A program made the translations under genes and the position numbers. Under the pieces are notes generated by a model that was given only the letters and a program-made list of their open reading frames with translations, was not told where the DNA came from and did no database searches. Shown piece by piece: positions 25,900 to 34,366 of a stretch of DNA of 64,000 nucleotides (position 1 is the stretch's first letter; the number at the start of each line of letters is the position of its first letter). This DNA comes from Actinoallomurus sp963850195 (GTDB lineage: Bacteria > Actinomycetota > Actinomycetes > Streptosporangiales > Streptosporangiaceae), in the NCBI GenBank assembly GCA_963850195.1, contig CAWKKD010000005.1, forward strand, positions 1,116,001 to 1,180,000, written 5' to 3'.

Positions 25900-27105
25900 T
25901 CAGAAGGTCACCGGCAGGCTCTTCGGCCCGCGCAGGCTCGCGACCTGCCAGCTCAGCTCCTCGTACGGGACGGCGAGCGCGAGGTTCGGCAGCCGGCGCA
26001 GCACCGTGCCGATCGCGATCTCCCCCTCCAGGCGCGCCAGGGGCGCCCCAAGGCAGTAGTGCAGGCCATGCCCGAACGCCAGGTGGGCGTTCTCCGCGCG
26101 CGTGACGTCGAGCCGGTCCGGGTCGGGGAAGCGCGACGGGTCCCGGTCCGCGATGGCCGTCGCGATCAGGACCGTCGCTCCGCGCGGGATGGTCACGCCG
26201 CCGATCTCGACGTCCTCGGTCGGGAAGCGGATGATGCCCGGGTTGACCGGCCCGTCGTAGCGCAGGAACTCCTCGACCGCCCCGGGGAGCAGCTCCGGCC
26301 GTTCGCGCAGCAGGGCGAGCTGGTCGGGGTGGACCAGCAGCGCCGCGATGCCGGTCCCGATCAGGTTCACCGTCGTGACGTAGCCGGCGACCAGGAGCAG
26401 GAACGCCATGGAGACCAGCTCGTCCTCCTCGAGGCTGCCGTTCTCGTCGCGGGCGGTGATCAGCCCGCTCAGCAGGTCCTCACCGGGTTCCGCGCGCTTG
26501 GTGGCCAGCAGGCCCTCGAGGTAGGACCACATCTTGCGCCAGGCGGTGTTGATCTCCTCGATGTCGGGCAGGGACGGCTGCTGGGCGAGCATGACGTCGG
26601 TCCACTCGCGAAACTCCGTACGGTCCCCGGCGGGCACGCCGAGCAGCTCGCAGATGACGATCACCGGCAGCGGGAATGCCAGGTCGGCGACGAGGTCCGC
26701 GCGGCCGTACGGGATCACGTCGTCCAGGAGCCGGTCGGTGATCTCCTGGATGCGCGGCCGCATGCCCGCGACGTGCCGGGCGGTGAAGGCCTTGGAGACC
26801 AGGCGGCGCAGGCGGGTGTGGTCCGGCGGGCCGACCCGGATCATGCTGCCCAGGAACGCATCGCGTTCCATGGTCGGGAGCTGGTCCAGCAGCCGCGTGT
26901 CGGTGGCGTCCTTGAAGTCGCTGCTCAGCCTGGGGTCCGAGAGCGCCGCGAGCCCGTCCTCGTACCGGGTGAGCAGCCACGCCTCGACGCCGCGCGCCGT
27001 GGTGACCCGGCGGACCGGGCTCTCGCCGCGCAGGCTCCGGTAGAAGGGGAACGGGTCGGCCACGAAGGCCGGGTCCTCGTACGGGAAGACGGCCGGCTCT
27101 CCCAT
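25900..27105 (-). CDS. cytochrome P450
   Basis: The 401-residue protein has the bacterial class I P450 pattern. The heme loop is FGHGLHYCLGAPLARLEG (axial Cys near residue 348), the ExxR segment is EEFLRYDGPV following the K helix, and the I-helix segment is LLLVAGYVTTVNLIG, in which the usual acidic residue before Thr is replaced (AGYVTT rather than AG-x-(D/E)-T-T). That change may affect proton delivery. No ferredoxin or reductase gene is adjacent, so redox partners must come from elsewhere. A start at 27105 (MGEPAVFPYEDP) follows GGGGGTG and fits the family; a frame 17 codons longer is possible. The substrate is unknown. Confidence 0.92.
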   Translation of the reverse strand: MGEPAVFPYEDPAFVADPFPFYRSLRGESPVRRVTTARGVEAWLLTRYEDGLAALSDPRLSSDFKDATDTRLLDQLPTMERDAFLGSMIRVGPPDHTRLRRLVSKAFTARHVAGMRPRIQEITDRLLDDVIPYGRADLVADLAFPLPVIVICELLGVPAGDRTEFREWTDVMLAQQPSLPDIEEINTAWRKMWSYLEGLLATKRAEPGEDLLSGLITARDENGSLEEDELVSMAFLLLVAGYVTTVNLIGTGIAALLVHPDQLALLRERPELLPGAVEEFLRYDGPVNPGIIRFPTEDVEIGGVTIPRGATVLIATAIADRDPSRFPDPDRLDVTRAENAHLAFGHGLHYCLGAPLARLEGEIAIGTVLRRLPNLALAVPYEELSWQVASLRGPKSLPVTF

Positions 27106-27211
27106 CGCGCACCCCCAGCGCAGCAATGACGCGATCCGTACGGACCGCACGGACACTGTGAGTGTGCCCAGGTCCGGGCCAAGCGCCCACCGCGGCGAGG
27201 TACGGAAACGA

Positions 27212-27244
27212 CGAAGGGCGGCCCGGCATGCGGACCGCCCTTCG
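27212..27244 (-). terminator. terminator of metK
   Basis: A perfect 10-bp inverted repeat, CGAAGGGCGG at 27212-27221 and CCGCCCTTCG at 27235-27244, lies 11 bp downstream of the metK stop codon. It has a 13-base loop and no U-run. Its place just after metK and before the P450 start suggests it separates the two transcription units. Confidence 0.75.
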
Positions 27245-27255
27245 CTCGAGCTCGG

Positions 27256-28449
27256 TCAGAGACCGGCGACGCCCCGCAGCGCGTCGGCGCGGTGCGTGCT
27301 CTCCCACGAGAAGTCCGGCTCCTCGCGGCCGAAGTGGCCGTACGCCGCCGTCTGGGAGTAGATCGGGCGGAGCAGGTCGAGGTCACGGATGATCGCGGCC
27401 GGGCGCAGGTCGAAGACCTGGAGCACGGCCTCCTGGATCTTGGTGGTCGGAACCTTCTCGGTGCCGAAGGTCTCGATGAACAGACCCACCGGGTGCGCCT
27501 TGCCGATCGCGTACGCGACCTGGGCCTCGCAGCGGTCCGCCAGGCCGGCGGCCACGACGTTCTTGGCGACCCAGCGCATGGCGTACGCGGCGGAGCGGTC
27601 GACCTTGGACGGGTCCTTACCGGAGAACGCGCCGCCACCGTGACGGGCCATTCCGCCGTAGGTGTCAACGATGATCTTCCGGCCGGTGAGGCCGGCGTCG
27701 CCCATCGGGCCACCGATCTCGAAGCGGCCGGTCGGGTTCACCAGGAGACGGTAGCCGTCCGTGTCGATGTCCAGCTCGGCCAGGATCGGGTCGACCACAT
27801 GCTCCTTGACGTCCGGCGAGAGCAGATCGTCCAGGCTGATGTCGGGGGCGTGCTGGGAGGAGACGACCACCGTGTCGAGGCGGACCGGGCGGTCGCCGTC
27901 GTACTCGATGGTGACCTGGGTCTTACCGTCCGGGCGGAGGTAGGGGACGGTGCCGTTGTTGCGGACCGCCGACAGGCGCTGGGCCAGCTTGTGCGCCAGC
28001 GAGATCGGCAGCGGCATCAGCTCGGGGGTCTCACGGGAGGCGTAGCCGAACATCAGGCCCTGGTCGCCGGCGCCCTGACGGTCGAGCTCGTCGGCGCCTT
28101 CGCCGGTACGCGTCTCGTGCGCGTCGTTGACACCCTGCGCGATGTCGGGCGACTGGGCACCGATGGAGACCGACACGCCGCACGAGTGGCCGTCGAACCC
28201 CTTCTGCGACGAGTCGTAGCCGATTTCGAGGATCTTCTCGCGGATCACCCCGGGGATGTCCACGTACGTGCCGGTCGTCACCTCGCCGGCGACGTGCACC
28301 TGACCGGTGGTGATCATGGTCTCGACGGCGACGCGGCTCCTGGCGTCGTCCTTGAGCATCGCGTCGAGGATCGCGTCGCTGATCTGGTCCGCGATCTTGT
28401 CCGGGTGACCCTCGGTCACGGATTCCGAAGTGAACAGGCGTCGGGACAC
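27256..28449 (-). CDS. metK: S-adenosylmethionine synthase
   Basis: MetK makes SAM from methionine and ATP. The 397-residue protein begins SRRLFTSESVTEGHPDKIADQ, with the conserved GHPDK, and contains GAGDQGLMFGYA, the P-loop-like GGGAFSGKDPSKVDRSAAY and DLRPAAIIRDLDLLRP near the C terminus. Length and motifs are those of a complete enzyme. It lies between coaBC and the lineage-specific P450 cluster, in the conserved actinobacterial series rpoZ-coaBC-metK-priA. The 118-bp gap upstream contains no SAM riboswitch that I can recognise. Confidence 0.98.
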   Translation of the reverse strand: MSRRLFTSESVTEGHPDKIADQISDAILDAMLKDDARSRVAVETMITTGQVHVAGEVTTGTYVDIPGVIREKILEIGYDSSQKGFDGHSCGVSVSIGAQSPDIAQGVNDAHETRTGEGADELDRQGAGDQGLMFGYASRETPELMPLPISLAHKLAQRLSAVRNNGTVPYLRPDGKTQVTIEYDGDRPVRLDTVVVSSQHAPDISLDDLLSPDVKEHVVDPILAELDIDTDGYRLLVNPTGRFEIGGPMGDAGLTGRKIIVDTYGGMARHGGGAFSGKDPSKVDRSAAYAMRWVAKNVVAAGLADRCEAQVAYAIGKAHPVGLFIETFGTEKVPTTKIQEAVLQVFDLRPAAIIRDLDLLRPIYSQTAAYGHFGREEPDFSWESTHRADALRGVAGL

Positions 28450-28567
28450 GTGCGTGTACTCCTTGCAGCGGCTGCTGACTGACGTAGCAGAAACGGGCTT
28501 GCGGATCGGAGGCGAACTTTACTGAGGGCCGATTGTGTCTCACTCGAGAAGCGGCGGTCGGCCGACT

Positions 28568-29800
28568 TCACTCTAGCCGGACGCTCACGAGGTCCCACAC
28601 GACGTCCGCCAAGGCGTCCTTCGAACCACGTGGCACATCCGTCACGGAGCCGTCGGCGGCCAGGATGACCGCGGCGTTGTCCGGTGCGCCGAAGGTGAGG
28701 TTCTCGCCCACCTCGTTGACGACCAGAAGGTCACACCCCTTGCGGGCGAGCTTCTGCCGGCCATGCTCGAGTACGTCGTGTGTTTCGGCGGCGAACCCGA
28801 CGATCACCGGGCGGGAGGTCGTCGCCGCCTCGGAGGACCCTCGTGCTCGGCCGAGCTCCGCCAGGATGTCGGGGTTTTCGACGAGGCGGATGGGTGCCGG
28901 TCCGGCGCCCTGAGTTTTCTTGATCTTAACGTCCTGGTAGTCCGCCGGCCGGAAGTCGGCCACGGCCGCGGCCATCACGACGGCGTCGGCGTCGGCGACC
29001 GCCTTGTGCACCGCGTCGCGCATCTCACGCGCCGACCCGACGCGTACGACGTCGGCGCCCGGCGGATCGGGCAGCGCGACGTTGGCCGCGACCAGGGTCA
29101 CCCGCGCGCCCCGCGTCAGCGCGGTACGGGCCAGGGCGTACCCCTGCAACCCGGACGAACGGTTGCCGATGAAGCGGACCGGGTCGATCGCCTCACGCGT
29201 GCCGCCCGCCGAGACCACGACGTGGCGTCCCGCGAGATCGTCGCGTGCGCCACCGCGCGCCAGGATGAGGCGCGCGACGTCGAAGAGCTGTGCGGGGTCG
29301 GGCAGCCGGCCACGGCCGGAGTCGGCGCCGGTGAGCCGGCCGACCGAGGGTTCGATGACCACGCAGCCGCGCGAGCGCAGTGTCGCGACGTTGGCGCGGG
29401 TCGCCGGGTGCTCCCACATCTCGGTGTGCATCGCGGGCGCGAACACGACCGGGCAGCGCGCGGTGAGCAGCGTGTTGGTCAGCAGGTCATCGGCGATGCC
29501 GTGGGCGGCCTTGGCCATCAGGTCGGCCGTCGCCGGGGCCACGAACACCAGATCGGCGCCCTGCCCGAGGCGTACGTGCGGCACCTGCGCGACGTCGGAC
29601 CAGACCTCGGTGGTCACCGGTTCGCCCGACAGCGCCGCCCACGTGGGCTCGCCCACGAAGCGCAGCGCGTCACGCGTCGGTATGACACGGACCCGGTGCC
29701 CGGACTCCGTCAGACGACGGAGAAGCTCGCAGACCTTGTACGCGGCGATTCCGCCGCCGACACCGAGCACCACACGGGGATGCTCATCGGAATCGGTCAT
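28568..29800 (-). CDS. coaBC: bifunctional phosphopantothenoylcysteine decarboxylase / phosphopantothenate--cysteine ligase
   Basis: CoaBC makes 4'-phosphopantetheine from phosphopantothenate and cysteine on the way to coenzyme A. The N-terminal flavoprotein domain (CoaC) has GVGGGIAAYKVCELLR, the VAPATADLMAKAAHGIADDLLTN region with its active-site segment, and PAMHTEMWEHPATRAN. The C-terminal CoaB ligase has SAGGTREAIDPVRFIGNRSSG and AAAVADFRP, and ends at the usual position after the DALADVV segment. An ATG at 29800 is chosen after GGGGAG; a GTG five codons earlier is possible. Confidence 0.96.
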   Translation of the reverse strand: MTDSDEHPRVVLGVGGGIAAYKVCELLRRLTESGHRVRVIPTRDALRFVGEPTWAALSGEPVTTEVWSDVAQVPHVRLGQGADLVFVAPATADLMAKAAHGIADDLLTNTLLTARCPVVFAPAMHTEMWEHPATRANVATLRSRGCVVIEPSVGRLTGADSGRGRLPDPAQLFDVARLILARGGARDDLAGRHVVVSAGGTREAIDPVRFIGNRSSGLQGYALARTALTRGARVTLVAANVALPDPPGADVVRVGSAREMRDAVHKAVADADAVVMAAAVADFRPADYQDVKIKKTQGAGPAPIRLVENPDILAELGRARGSSEAATTSRPVIVGFAAETHDVLEHGRQKLARKGCDLLVVNEVGENLTFGAPDNAAVILAADGSVTDVPRGSKDALADVVWDLVSVRLE

Positions 29801-29852
29801 CTCGCGGCTCCCCACGTCGCATCACATCACGAGGCCGGAGCCCGGGGAACAC

Positions 29853-30122
29853 TTACGGGCCTTCGATGGCCTCGGAGCTGAGCAGGCCCTCGCCGAGCTC
29901 TCGCAGCGCGATGGAGAGCGGCTTCTCCTGGACCTGAGTCTCCACGAGCGGGCCGACGTACTCCAGCAGGCCCTCGCCGAGCTGCGCGTAGTAGGCGTTG
30001 ATCTGGCGGGCGCGCTTGGACCCCATGATCACGAGGCTGTACTTGCTGTCAACGATCTTGAGCAGGTCGTCGATGGGCGGATTGGTGATGCCATCGGCAT
30101 TGCCCGGGGCGTTAGAAGCCAC
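29853..30122 (-). CDS. rpoZ: DNA-directed RNA polymerase omega subunit
   Basis: The 89-residue protein has the omega signature PIDDLLKIVDSKYSLVIMGSKRARQINAYY (residues 16-45, quoted in part: SKRARQINAYY binds beta prime) and the EKPLSIALREL segment. Omega stabilises the beta prime subunit. It starts with GTG at 30122, 11 bp after gmk, and is followed by coaBC. The order gmk-rpoZ-coaBC-metK is standard in this phylum. Confidence 0.96.
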   Translation of the reverse strand: MASNAPGNADGITNPPIDDLLKIVDSKYSLVIMGSKRARQINAYYAQLGEGLLEYVGPLVETQVQEKPLSIALRELGEGLLSSEAIEGP

Positions 30123-30133
30123 TCCCGCGCCTC

Positions 30134-30802
30134 TCAGTCGGAATCTGAAGGGTGGACAGCCAGCAAGGCTATCAGCTCACGACAGACGTCCTTGACCGAA
30201 GTGTTCACCAGCGTGACGTCGAACTCCTTCTCCGCGGCGAGCTCGCAGCGGGCCGTCGCGAGACGGCGTTCGATCACGTCGGGAGGCTCGGTGCCACGGC
30301 CGACGAGGCGGCGCACGAGCTCCTCCCAGGAGGGCGGCGCCAGGAAGACGAGTTGCGCCTCCGACATGGCGCCGCGCACCTGTCGTGCGCCCTGCAGATC
30401 GATCTCGAGCAGGGCCGGCACGCCGGCGGCGAGGTGCTCAAGCACCGCTCGCCGCGGCGTGCCGTAACGATTGCCCGCGAACTCGGCCCACTCCAGCAGC
30501 TCTCCCTCTTCGATGAGCCGATCGAACTCGGCGTCATCGGCGAAGAAGTAATGCACACCGTGGATCTCGCCGGGCCGCGGCGTACGGGTTGTCACCGAGA
30601 CCGACAGCCACACCTCGGGGTGTGCGAGCCGGATCTCGGCGACGACCGTGCTCTTGCCGACGCCGGACGGTCCGGAGAGGACCGTCAGGCGCCTGGACGA
30701 GATGGAGCCGTCCGTCGCGGATGCGGCGGAATCGGCCGCGGTGGCTCGGCCACCGCGCCCGTCCGACGAGAGCCCGTCAGCGATTTCCGCCGCCGAACTC
30801 AC
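30134..30802 (-). CDS. gmk: guanylate kinase
   Basis: Gmk phosphorylates GMP to GDP. The protein has the P-loop LSGPSGVGKSTVVAEI, the GMP-binding segment SVSVTTRTPRPGEIHGVHYFF and the Ala/Gly-rich lid region with RAVLEHLAAGVPALLEIDLQGARQ. About 35 residues of low-complexity N terminus (SSDGRGGRATAADSAAS) precede the kinase domain. The GTG at 30802 is the most downstream reasonable start and gives 222 residues and a 26-bp overlap with mihF; no strong ribosome-binding site is visible, so the start is uncertain. It is coupled to mihF and rpoZ. Confidence 0.94.
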   Translation of the reverse strand: MSSAAEIADGLSSDGRGGRATAADSAASATDGSISSRRLTVLSGPSGVGKSTVVAEIRLAHPEVWLSVSVTTRTPRPGEIHGVHYFFADDAEFDRLIEEGELLEWAEFAGNRYGTPRRAVLEHLAAGVPALLEIDLQGARQVRGAMSEAQLVFLAPPSWEELVRRLVGRGTEPPDVIERRLATARCELAAEKEFDVTLVNTSVKDVCRELIALLAVHPSDSD

Positions 30803-31100
30803 GCTCAAGAGCTGCACGCTGGTTGGCGCCAAGGCCCCGCACGCGGCGGGACTCGGCGATACCAAGCCGCTCCATGATCTGCTTAGCGCGGACCTTTCCA
30901 ACGCCAGGCAGGGATTCCAGTAGAGCCGAGACCTTCATCTTTCCGATTACGTCGTCGGCCTGACCGTCTTTCAGAACCTCGCTGAGGGAGGTACCTCCGT
31001 GCTTGAGGCGGTCTTTGACCTCGGCACGCTCTTTGCGGGCCTTGGCAGCCTTCTCCAGGGCTGCGGCGCGCTGTTCAGGGGTAAGGGGCGGAAGCGCCAC
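30777..31100 (-). CDS. mihF: integration host factor, actinobacterial type (mIHF)
   Basis: The 107-residue nucleoid-associated protein has a long basic helix (ALEKAAKARKERAEVKDRLK) and the helix-two-turn-helix LLESLPGVGKVRAKQIMERLGI that binds the DNA backbone, followed by a basic RRVRGLGANQRAAL tail. It bends DNA and is needed for site-specific recombination and nucleoid organisation. The GTG start at 31100 has GAGGTGA upstream. It lies next to gmk as in most actinobacteria. Confidence 0.96.
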   Translation of the reverse strand: MALPPLTPEQRAAALEKAAKARKERAEVKDRLKHGGTSLSEVLKDGQADDVIGKMKVSALLESLPGVGKVRAKQIMERLGIAESRRVRGLGANQRAALEREFGGGNR

Positions 31101-32672
31101 GCCGGGTCACCTCGTGTTTCCACTCGATTGAGTCGGACGGCTTGGGAACCTAGCGAGTTTGGGGCCCATAAAGCAACGTGAAAGCCCGTTTAGCCCGTCA
31201 TTAAATTGCAGATGTCACTCTATGGACCGTCCTGATCACGCAGAGTACCCAATCGGGGCGGTTTTTTCACCCCGAACCGTACGACGGCCTGGCGTTTCTT
31301 GCGAGGGGCAAACCGCGCAGTCAAGGCCGGACGGCACCGATCCACCCCACATCGACCCACTTGTCCATCGTCTCCGACTGGAGCCCCGCTCCAGCGCCGT
31401 GTCGTACGTCACGCACCGTGCCACGGACCTCCGGTACGCCCCGGCGCGCGGTCGCGCCCAAGCGTCCCAGAGGACCGGCACGGCGCGTTCGGAGTCGGAT
31501 CCTCGCGGGCACTGCGGCACGTGGGTGAGGGCGCGCGGGGAGGTACCGCGGGAGGCGTCGTGGGGCGTGCTGCGGGGACGGCTCGCGGGGACACGATGGT
31601 GCGGTCGCCCGGAACGCCGCGGTGCGATCGCGTGCGCGTGCCGGAGGCGCCCGGCGTGATCCACGAGCCCTTGCGGCAGAAGGGGTTCTCGGCGCCCGAG
31701 AGGGGCCGTGCGGCGCCACCCCGAGAACTGCCTCCCCCGGGACACGAGAGCCCTCCTGGAGGCGCGAGAGGGTCGCACGGGGGCATCTGAAGGCGGCCCG
31801 TCGGATCGCCTCGGCGCGTGGGCGCTCGGAGAGGACGGACAGGCTTACGACTGCGGGCTCGAGGGGCCCGCGTCGAGAGCCATTCGCCGGCCGGCTCTCG
31901 ACGGGTGACGGAGGCGAGGGGCTTTCGGCGATGCGGTTCGGGCGGCGCCGGCGGACTCTTGAGTGCCTTGCACGGGGCGCTCTGATGCTCAAGGGCCCCA
32001 GTCCGCCCGCCACAGCCACGCACACGCGTTGCAAGTACTAATCCGGGATAACTACCCGATCCCCGTAATGCGGGCACCATGGCGCATCACAGAGGCGCAC
32101 AGCCCTATCCGACGATTGGAGCAATTCACCAAACGAAACGGTTCAGCGCATCGCCGAGAGCGCTTCGGAACTCCCGCCGAAGCGCCCGATACCCCTTCGC
32201 CACTCCCCCACGGCACCGGCCGGATGAGGCACCCCTGAAGCGAAGTACGGCATGCCCGAACCGCGCCGCGAACGGGACACGAGAGGCGACGCGCGGTGAG
32301 ATGCGGATGAGATGCCGCACAACCGGGACACGCCTCCGGCCACAGCCGGACGCGAGGCCCCGGCAACGAGCACGGCAGCGGGCGAACGGCACAGGCGACC
32401 TCGCGTTCGGTGACCGGCGCCCCGGCGGACTCGAGTCGACGCGCCGGACGGCCACCGTAGCCGACGGATCGTGCAGGTCCGGGCCCTCTCCCGGCGGCAG
32501 ATCAAACAGGTTCGTGGCCGCTCCAGGCGGCGGACCGGCAGGGCCCGAGCCGTCCCCGGTGACAGACCGGGCATGGCCGTGGCCACCTCAGAGACTGTTG
32601 GGAGCCCCATGCCCTGCTGCGCGGCACCCAGGCGCGGGTGGCGGTACGGGACCACCCTTCAGGCGGCGCGGG
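31101..32672. other. 1.57-kb region without a credible gene
   Basis: The stretch between the mihF start and the pyrF stop codon contains only overlapping Arg/Pro-rich frames on both strands, none with a recognisable domain, ribosome-binding site or uniform codon bias. I reject them as genes. The right-hand end before mihF (31101-31250) is AT-richer and must hold the mihF promoter. The 11-bp inverted repeat at 31871-31903 is the only structured element I could define. Confidence 0.5.
31871..31903. repeat. 11-bp perfect inverted repeat in gene-poor region
   Basis: CGTCGAGAGCC at 31871-31881 pairs with GGCTCTCGACG at 31893-31903 around an 11-base loop. It has the look of an actinomycete terminator or of a protein-binding palindrome, but no transcript ending here can be assigned. 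Confidence 0.55.
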
Positions 32673-33374
32673 TCAGGTGCCGGCGTCCACGCGGCGTAGG
32701 GCGGCGGCGATGCTCGACGCGGCGGCACCGGGGTCCGGGGCGGCGGTGATGGGGCGGCCGATCACGAGGAGGTCGGCGCCGGCGGCCATGGCCTCTTCCG
32801 GGGTGGCGACGCGGGCCTGGTCCTGGGCGGCGGCACCGTGGGGGCGTACTCCCGGGGTGATGAGGGTCACGTCGGGGCCGACCTCGGCGCGTACCGCGGC
32901 GACCTCCTTCGGCGAGCAGACGATCGCCCTGGCGCCCGCCTCGACCGCCAGGGCCGACAGGCGGAGGACGGCGTCGGCGGCCGGGCCGGAGAGTCCGATG
33001 CCGTCCAGGTCGTTCTCGGAGAGCGACGTGAGGACCGTCACGGCGGCGATGCTGGTGTGCGGCGCGGCCTCGGCGGCGGCGCGGATCATGGCGGCACCTC
33101 CGCCCGCGTGGACGGTGAGGTAGGCCGGTTTGAGGCGGGCGACCGCGCGTGCCGCGCCGGCGACGGTCGCCGGGATGTCGTGGAGCTTCAGGTCGAGGAA
33201 GACCTGGACACCGCTGGCGCCGCGGACGCTGGCGACGACGTCCGGGCCGTACCTGAGGTAGAGCTCGAGGCCGACCTTGACCGTGCTGACGTGCGGGGTG
33301 ACAAGGGTGGCCCAGCGGGCGGCGGTCTCGAGGTCCGCGGCGTCCAGGGCGACGGCGATGGGAGCGGGATTCAC
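32673..33374 (-). CDS. pyrF: orotidine-5'-phosphate decarboxylase
   Basis: PyrF makes UMP in the last step of de novo pyrimidine synthesis. The 233-residue TIM barrel has IAVALDAADLETA at the N terminus, VFLDLKLHDIPATVAGA with the catalytic Asp-Lys-x-x-Asp set, TVHAGGGAAMIRAA, and LITPGVRPHGAAAQDQARV with the phosphate-binding loop. The GTG at 33374 overlaps the pyrD stop codon (GTGA) and is preceded by CAGGAGA. It is the last gene of the pyrimidine operon. Confidence 0.96.
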   Translation of the reverse strand: MNPAPIAVALDAADLETAARWATLVTPHVSTVKVGLELYLRYGPDVVASVRGASGVQVFLDLKLHDIPATVAGAARAVARLKPAYLTVHAGGGAAMIRAAAEAAPHTSIAAVTVLTSLSENDLDGIGLSGPAADAVLRLSALAVEAGARAIVCSPKEVAAVRAEVGPDVTLITPGVRPHGAAAQDQARVATPEEAMAAGADLLVIGRPITAAPDPGAAASSIAAALRRVDAGT

Positions 33375-34366
33375 AACGGGGTCTCCTGTTCGATCGGCTC
33401 GTCCACGCCGACGTTCGGGTCGATGCGGATGAGCGTGCCGGGCGGCTTGTGAGCGAGCCCCACGACGTCGGTGAGACGGGTGATGCCGCGTTCCCTCATC
33501 GCCGCGTCGAGCTCCCGCAGGATCCGGGCGCAGGCGGACGGATCGTGGAAGTTCTCGGTGCCGACGGCGACCGCGGAGGCGCCGGCGAGGATCAGCTCGA
33601 GGGCGTCCACGCCGGTGCGCACACCGCCCATCCCGATGATCGGGACCTCGGGCAGCGCGGCGTGCACCTGGTAGACGCAGCGGACCGCGACCGGGCGGAT
33701 CGCGGGGCCGGACAGGCCGCCGGTGACGCCCGCGAGGCGTGGCCGCATCGTGATGGTGTCGATCGCCATCCCGTGCAGGGTGTTGATCATCGACAGGCCG
33801 TCCGCGCCCGCGTCGGCGCACGCCATGGCCACGCCGACGACGTCGGTGACATCCGCGGAGAGCTTGGCGAGGACCGGGATGGCGCGCGGCGTGCAGGCGC
33901 GTACGGCGCGTACGACCTCGGCGGCGGCCATCGGGTGCGCGGCGAACATCAGGCCGCGGTCCTCGACGTTGGGACACGAGGTGTTGATCTCGATCGCGGT
34001 GACGCCGGGCGCGGTGCCGAGACTGCGGGCGACCTCGGTGTACTCCTCGACGCTGTTTCCCGCGATGGACACGATCGTGCGGGCGCCCTGCTCGACGAGC
34101 CAGGGCAGGTCGCGGCTCAGGAACTCCTCGATGCCCGGACCCTGCAGGCCGGTGGCGTTCAGGACGCCGCTGGGCGTCTCTGCGAGCCGCGGGGCGGGCC
34201 GGCCGGCGCGGGCCTGCGGCGTGATCGACGGCGTGGTGAGCGCGCCGAGCTTGGCGACGTCGAAGAACCGGCCCAGCTCGCGCCCGTAGCCGCCGCAGCC
34301 GGAGGCGGTCAGGATCGGGTTCGGGAGCGCGGCCCGGCCGAGCCGCGTCTCGAGATCAGTCGCCAT
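33371..34366 (-). CDS. pyrD: dihydroorotate dehydrogenase, class 1B catalytic subunit
   Basis: The 331-residue TIM barrel has NPILTASGCGGYG near the N terminus, EINTSCPNVEDRG with the catalytic Cys at residue 131, the FMN-binding AIPVLAKLSADV with the conserved Lys, and GMGGVRTGVDALELILAGAS near the C terminus. A catalytic Cys and an adjacent pyrK mark class 1B, the NAD-linked heterotetramer form. Its first codons overlap the 3' end of pyrK by 11 bp, and its stop codon overlaps the pyrF start. Confidence 0.96.
   Translation of the reverse strand: MATDLETRLGRAALPNPILTASGCGGYGRELGRFFDVAKLGALTTPSITPQARAGRPAPRLAETPSGVLNATGLQGPGIEEFLSRDLPWLVEQGARTIVSIAGNSVEEYTEVARSLGTAPGVTAIEINTSCPNVEDRGLMFAAHPMAAAEVVRAVRACTPRAIPVLAKLSADVTDVVGVAMACADAGADGLSMINTLHGMAIDTITMRPRLAGVTGGLSGPAIRPVAVRCVYQVHAALPEVPIIGMGGVRTGVDALELILAGASAVAVGTENFHDPSACARILRELDAAMRERGITRLTDVVGLAHKPPGTLIRIDPNVGVDEPIEQETPL

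Noticed and set aside
27106..27156. 17-codon N-terminal extension of the P450
   Set aside because: The ATG at 27105 has a better ribosome-binding site and gives the usual short P450 N terminus.
28450..28567. Possible SAM riboswitch upstream of metK
   Set aside because: I could not match any conserved SAM-I, SAM-II or SAM-IV core in this 118-bp stretch.
31250..31290. GGGGCGG followed by a T-run, terminator-like
   Set aside because: There is no convincing stem before the T-run on the plus strand and no plus-strand gene ends here.
31159..32699. Several frames of 130-240 codons on both strands
   Set aside because: They overlap each other, are rich in Arg, Pro and Gly, have no recognisable motif or ribosome-binding site, and look like chance open frames in GC-rich DNA.
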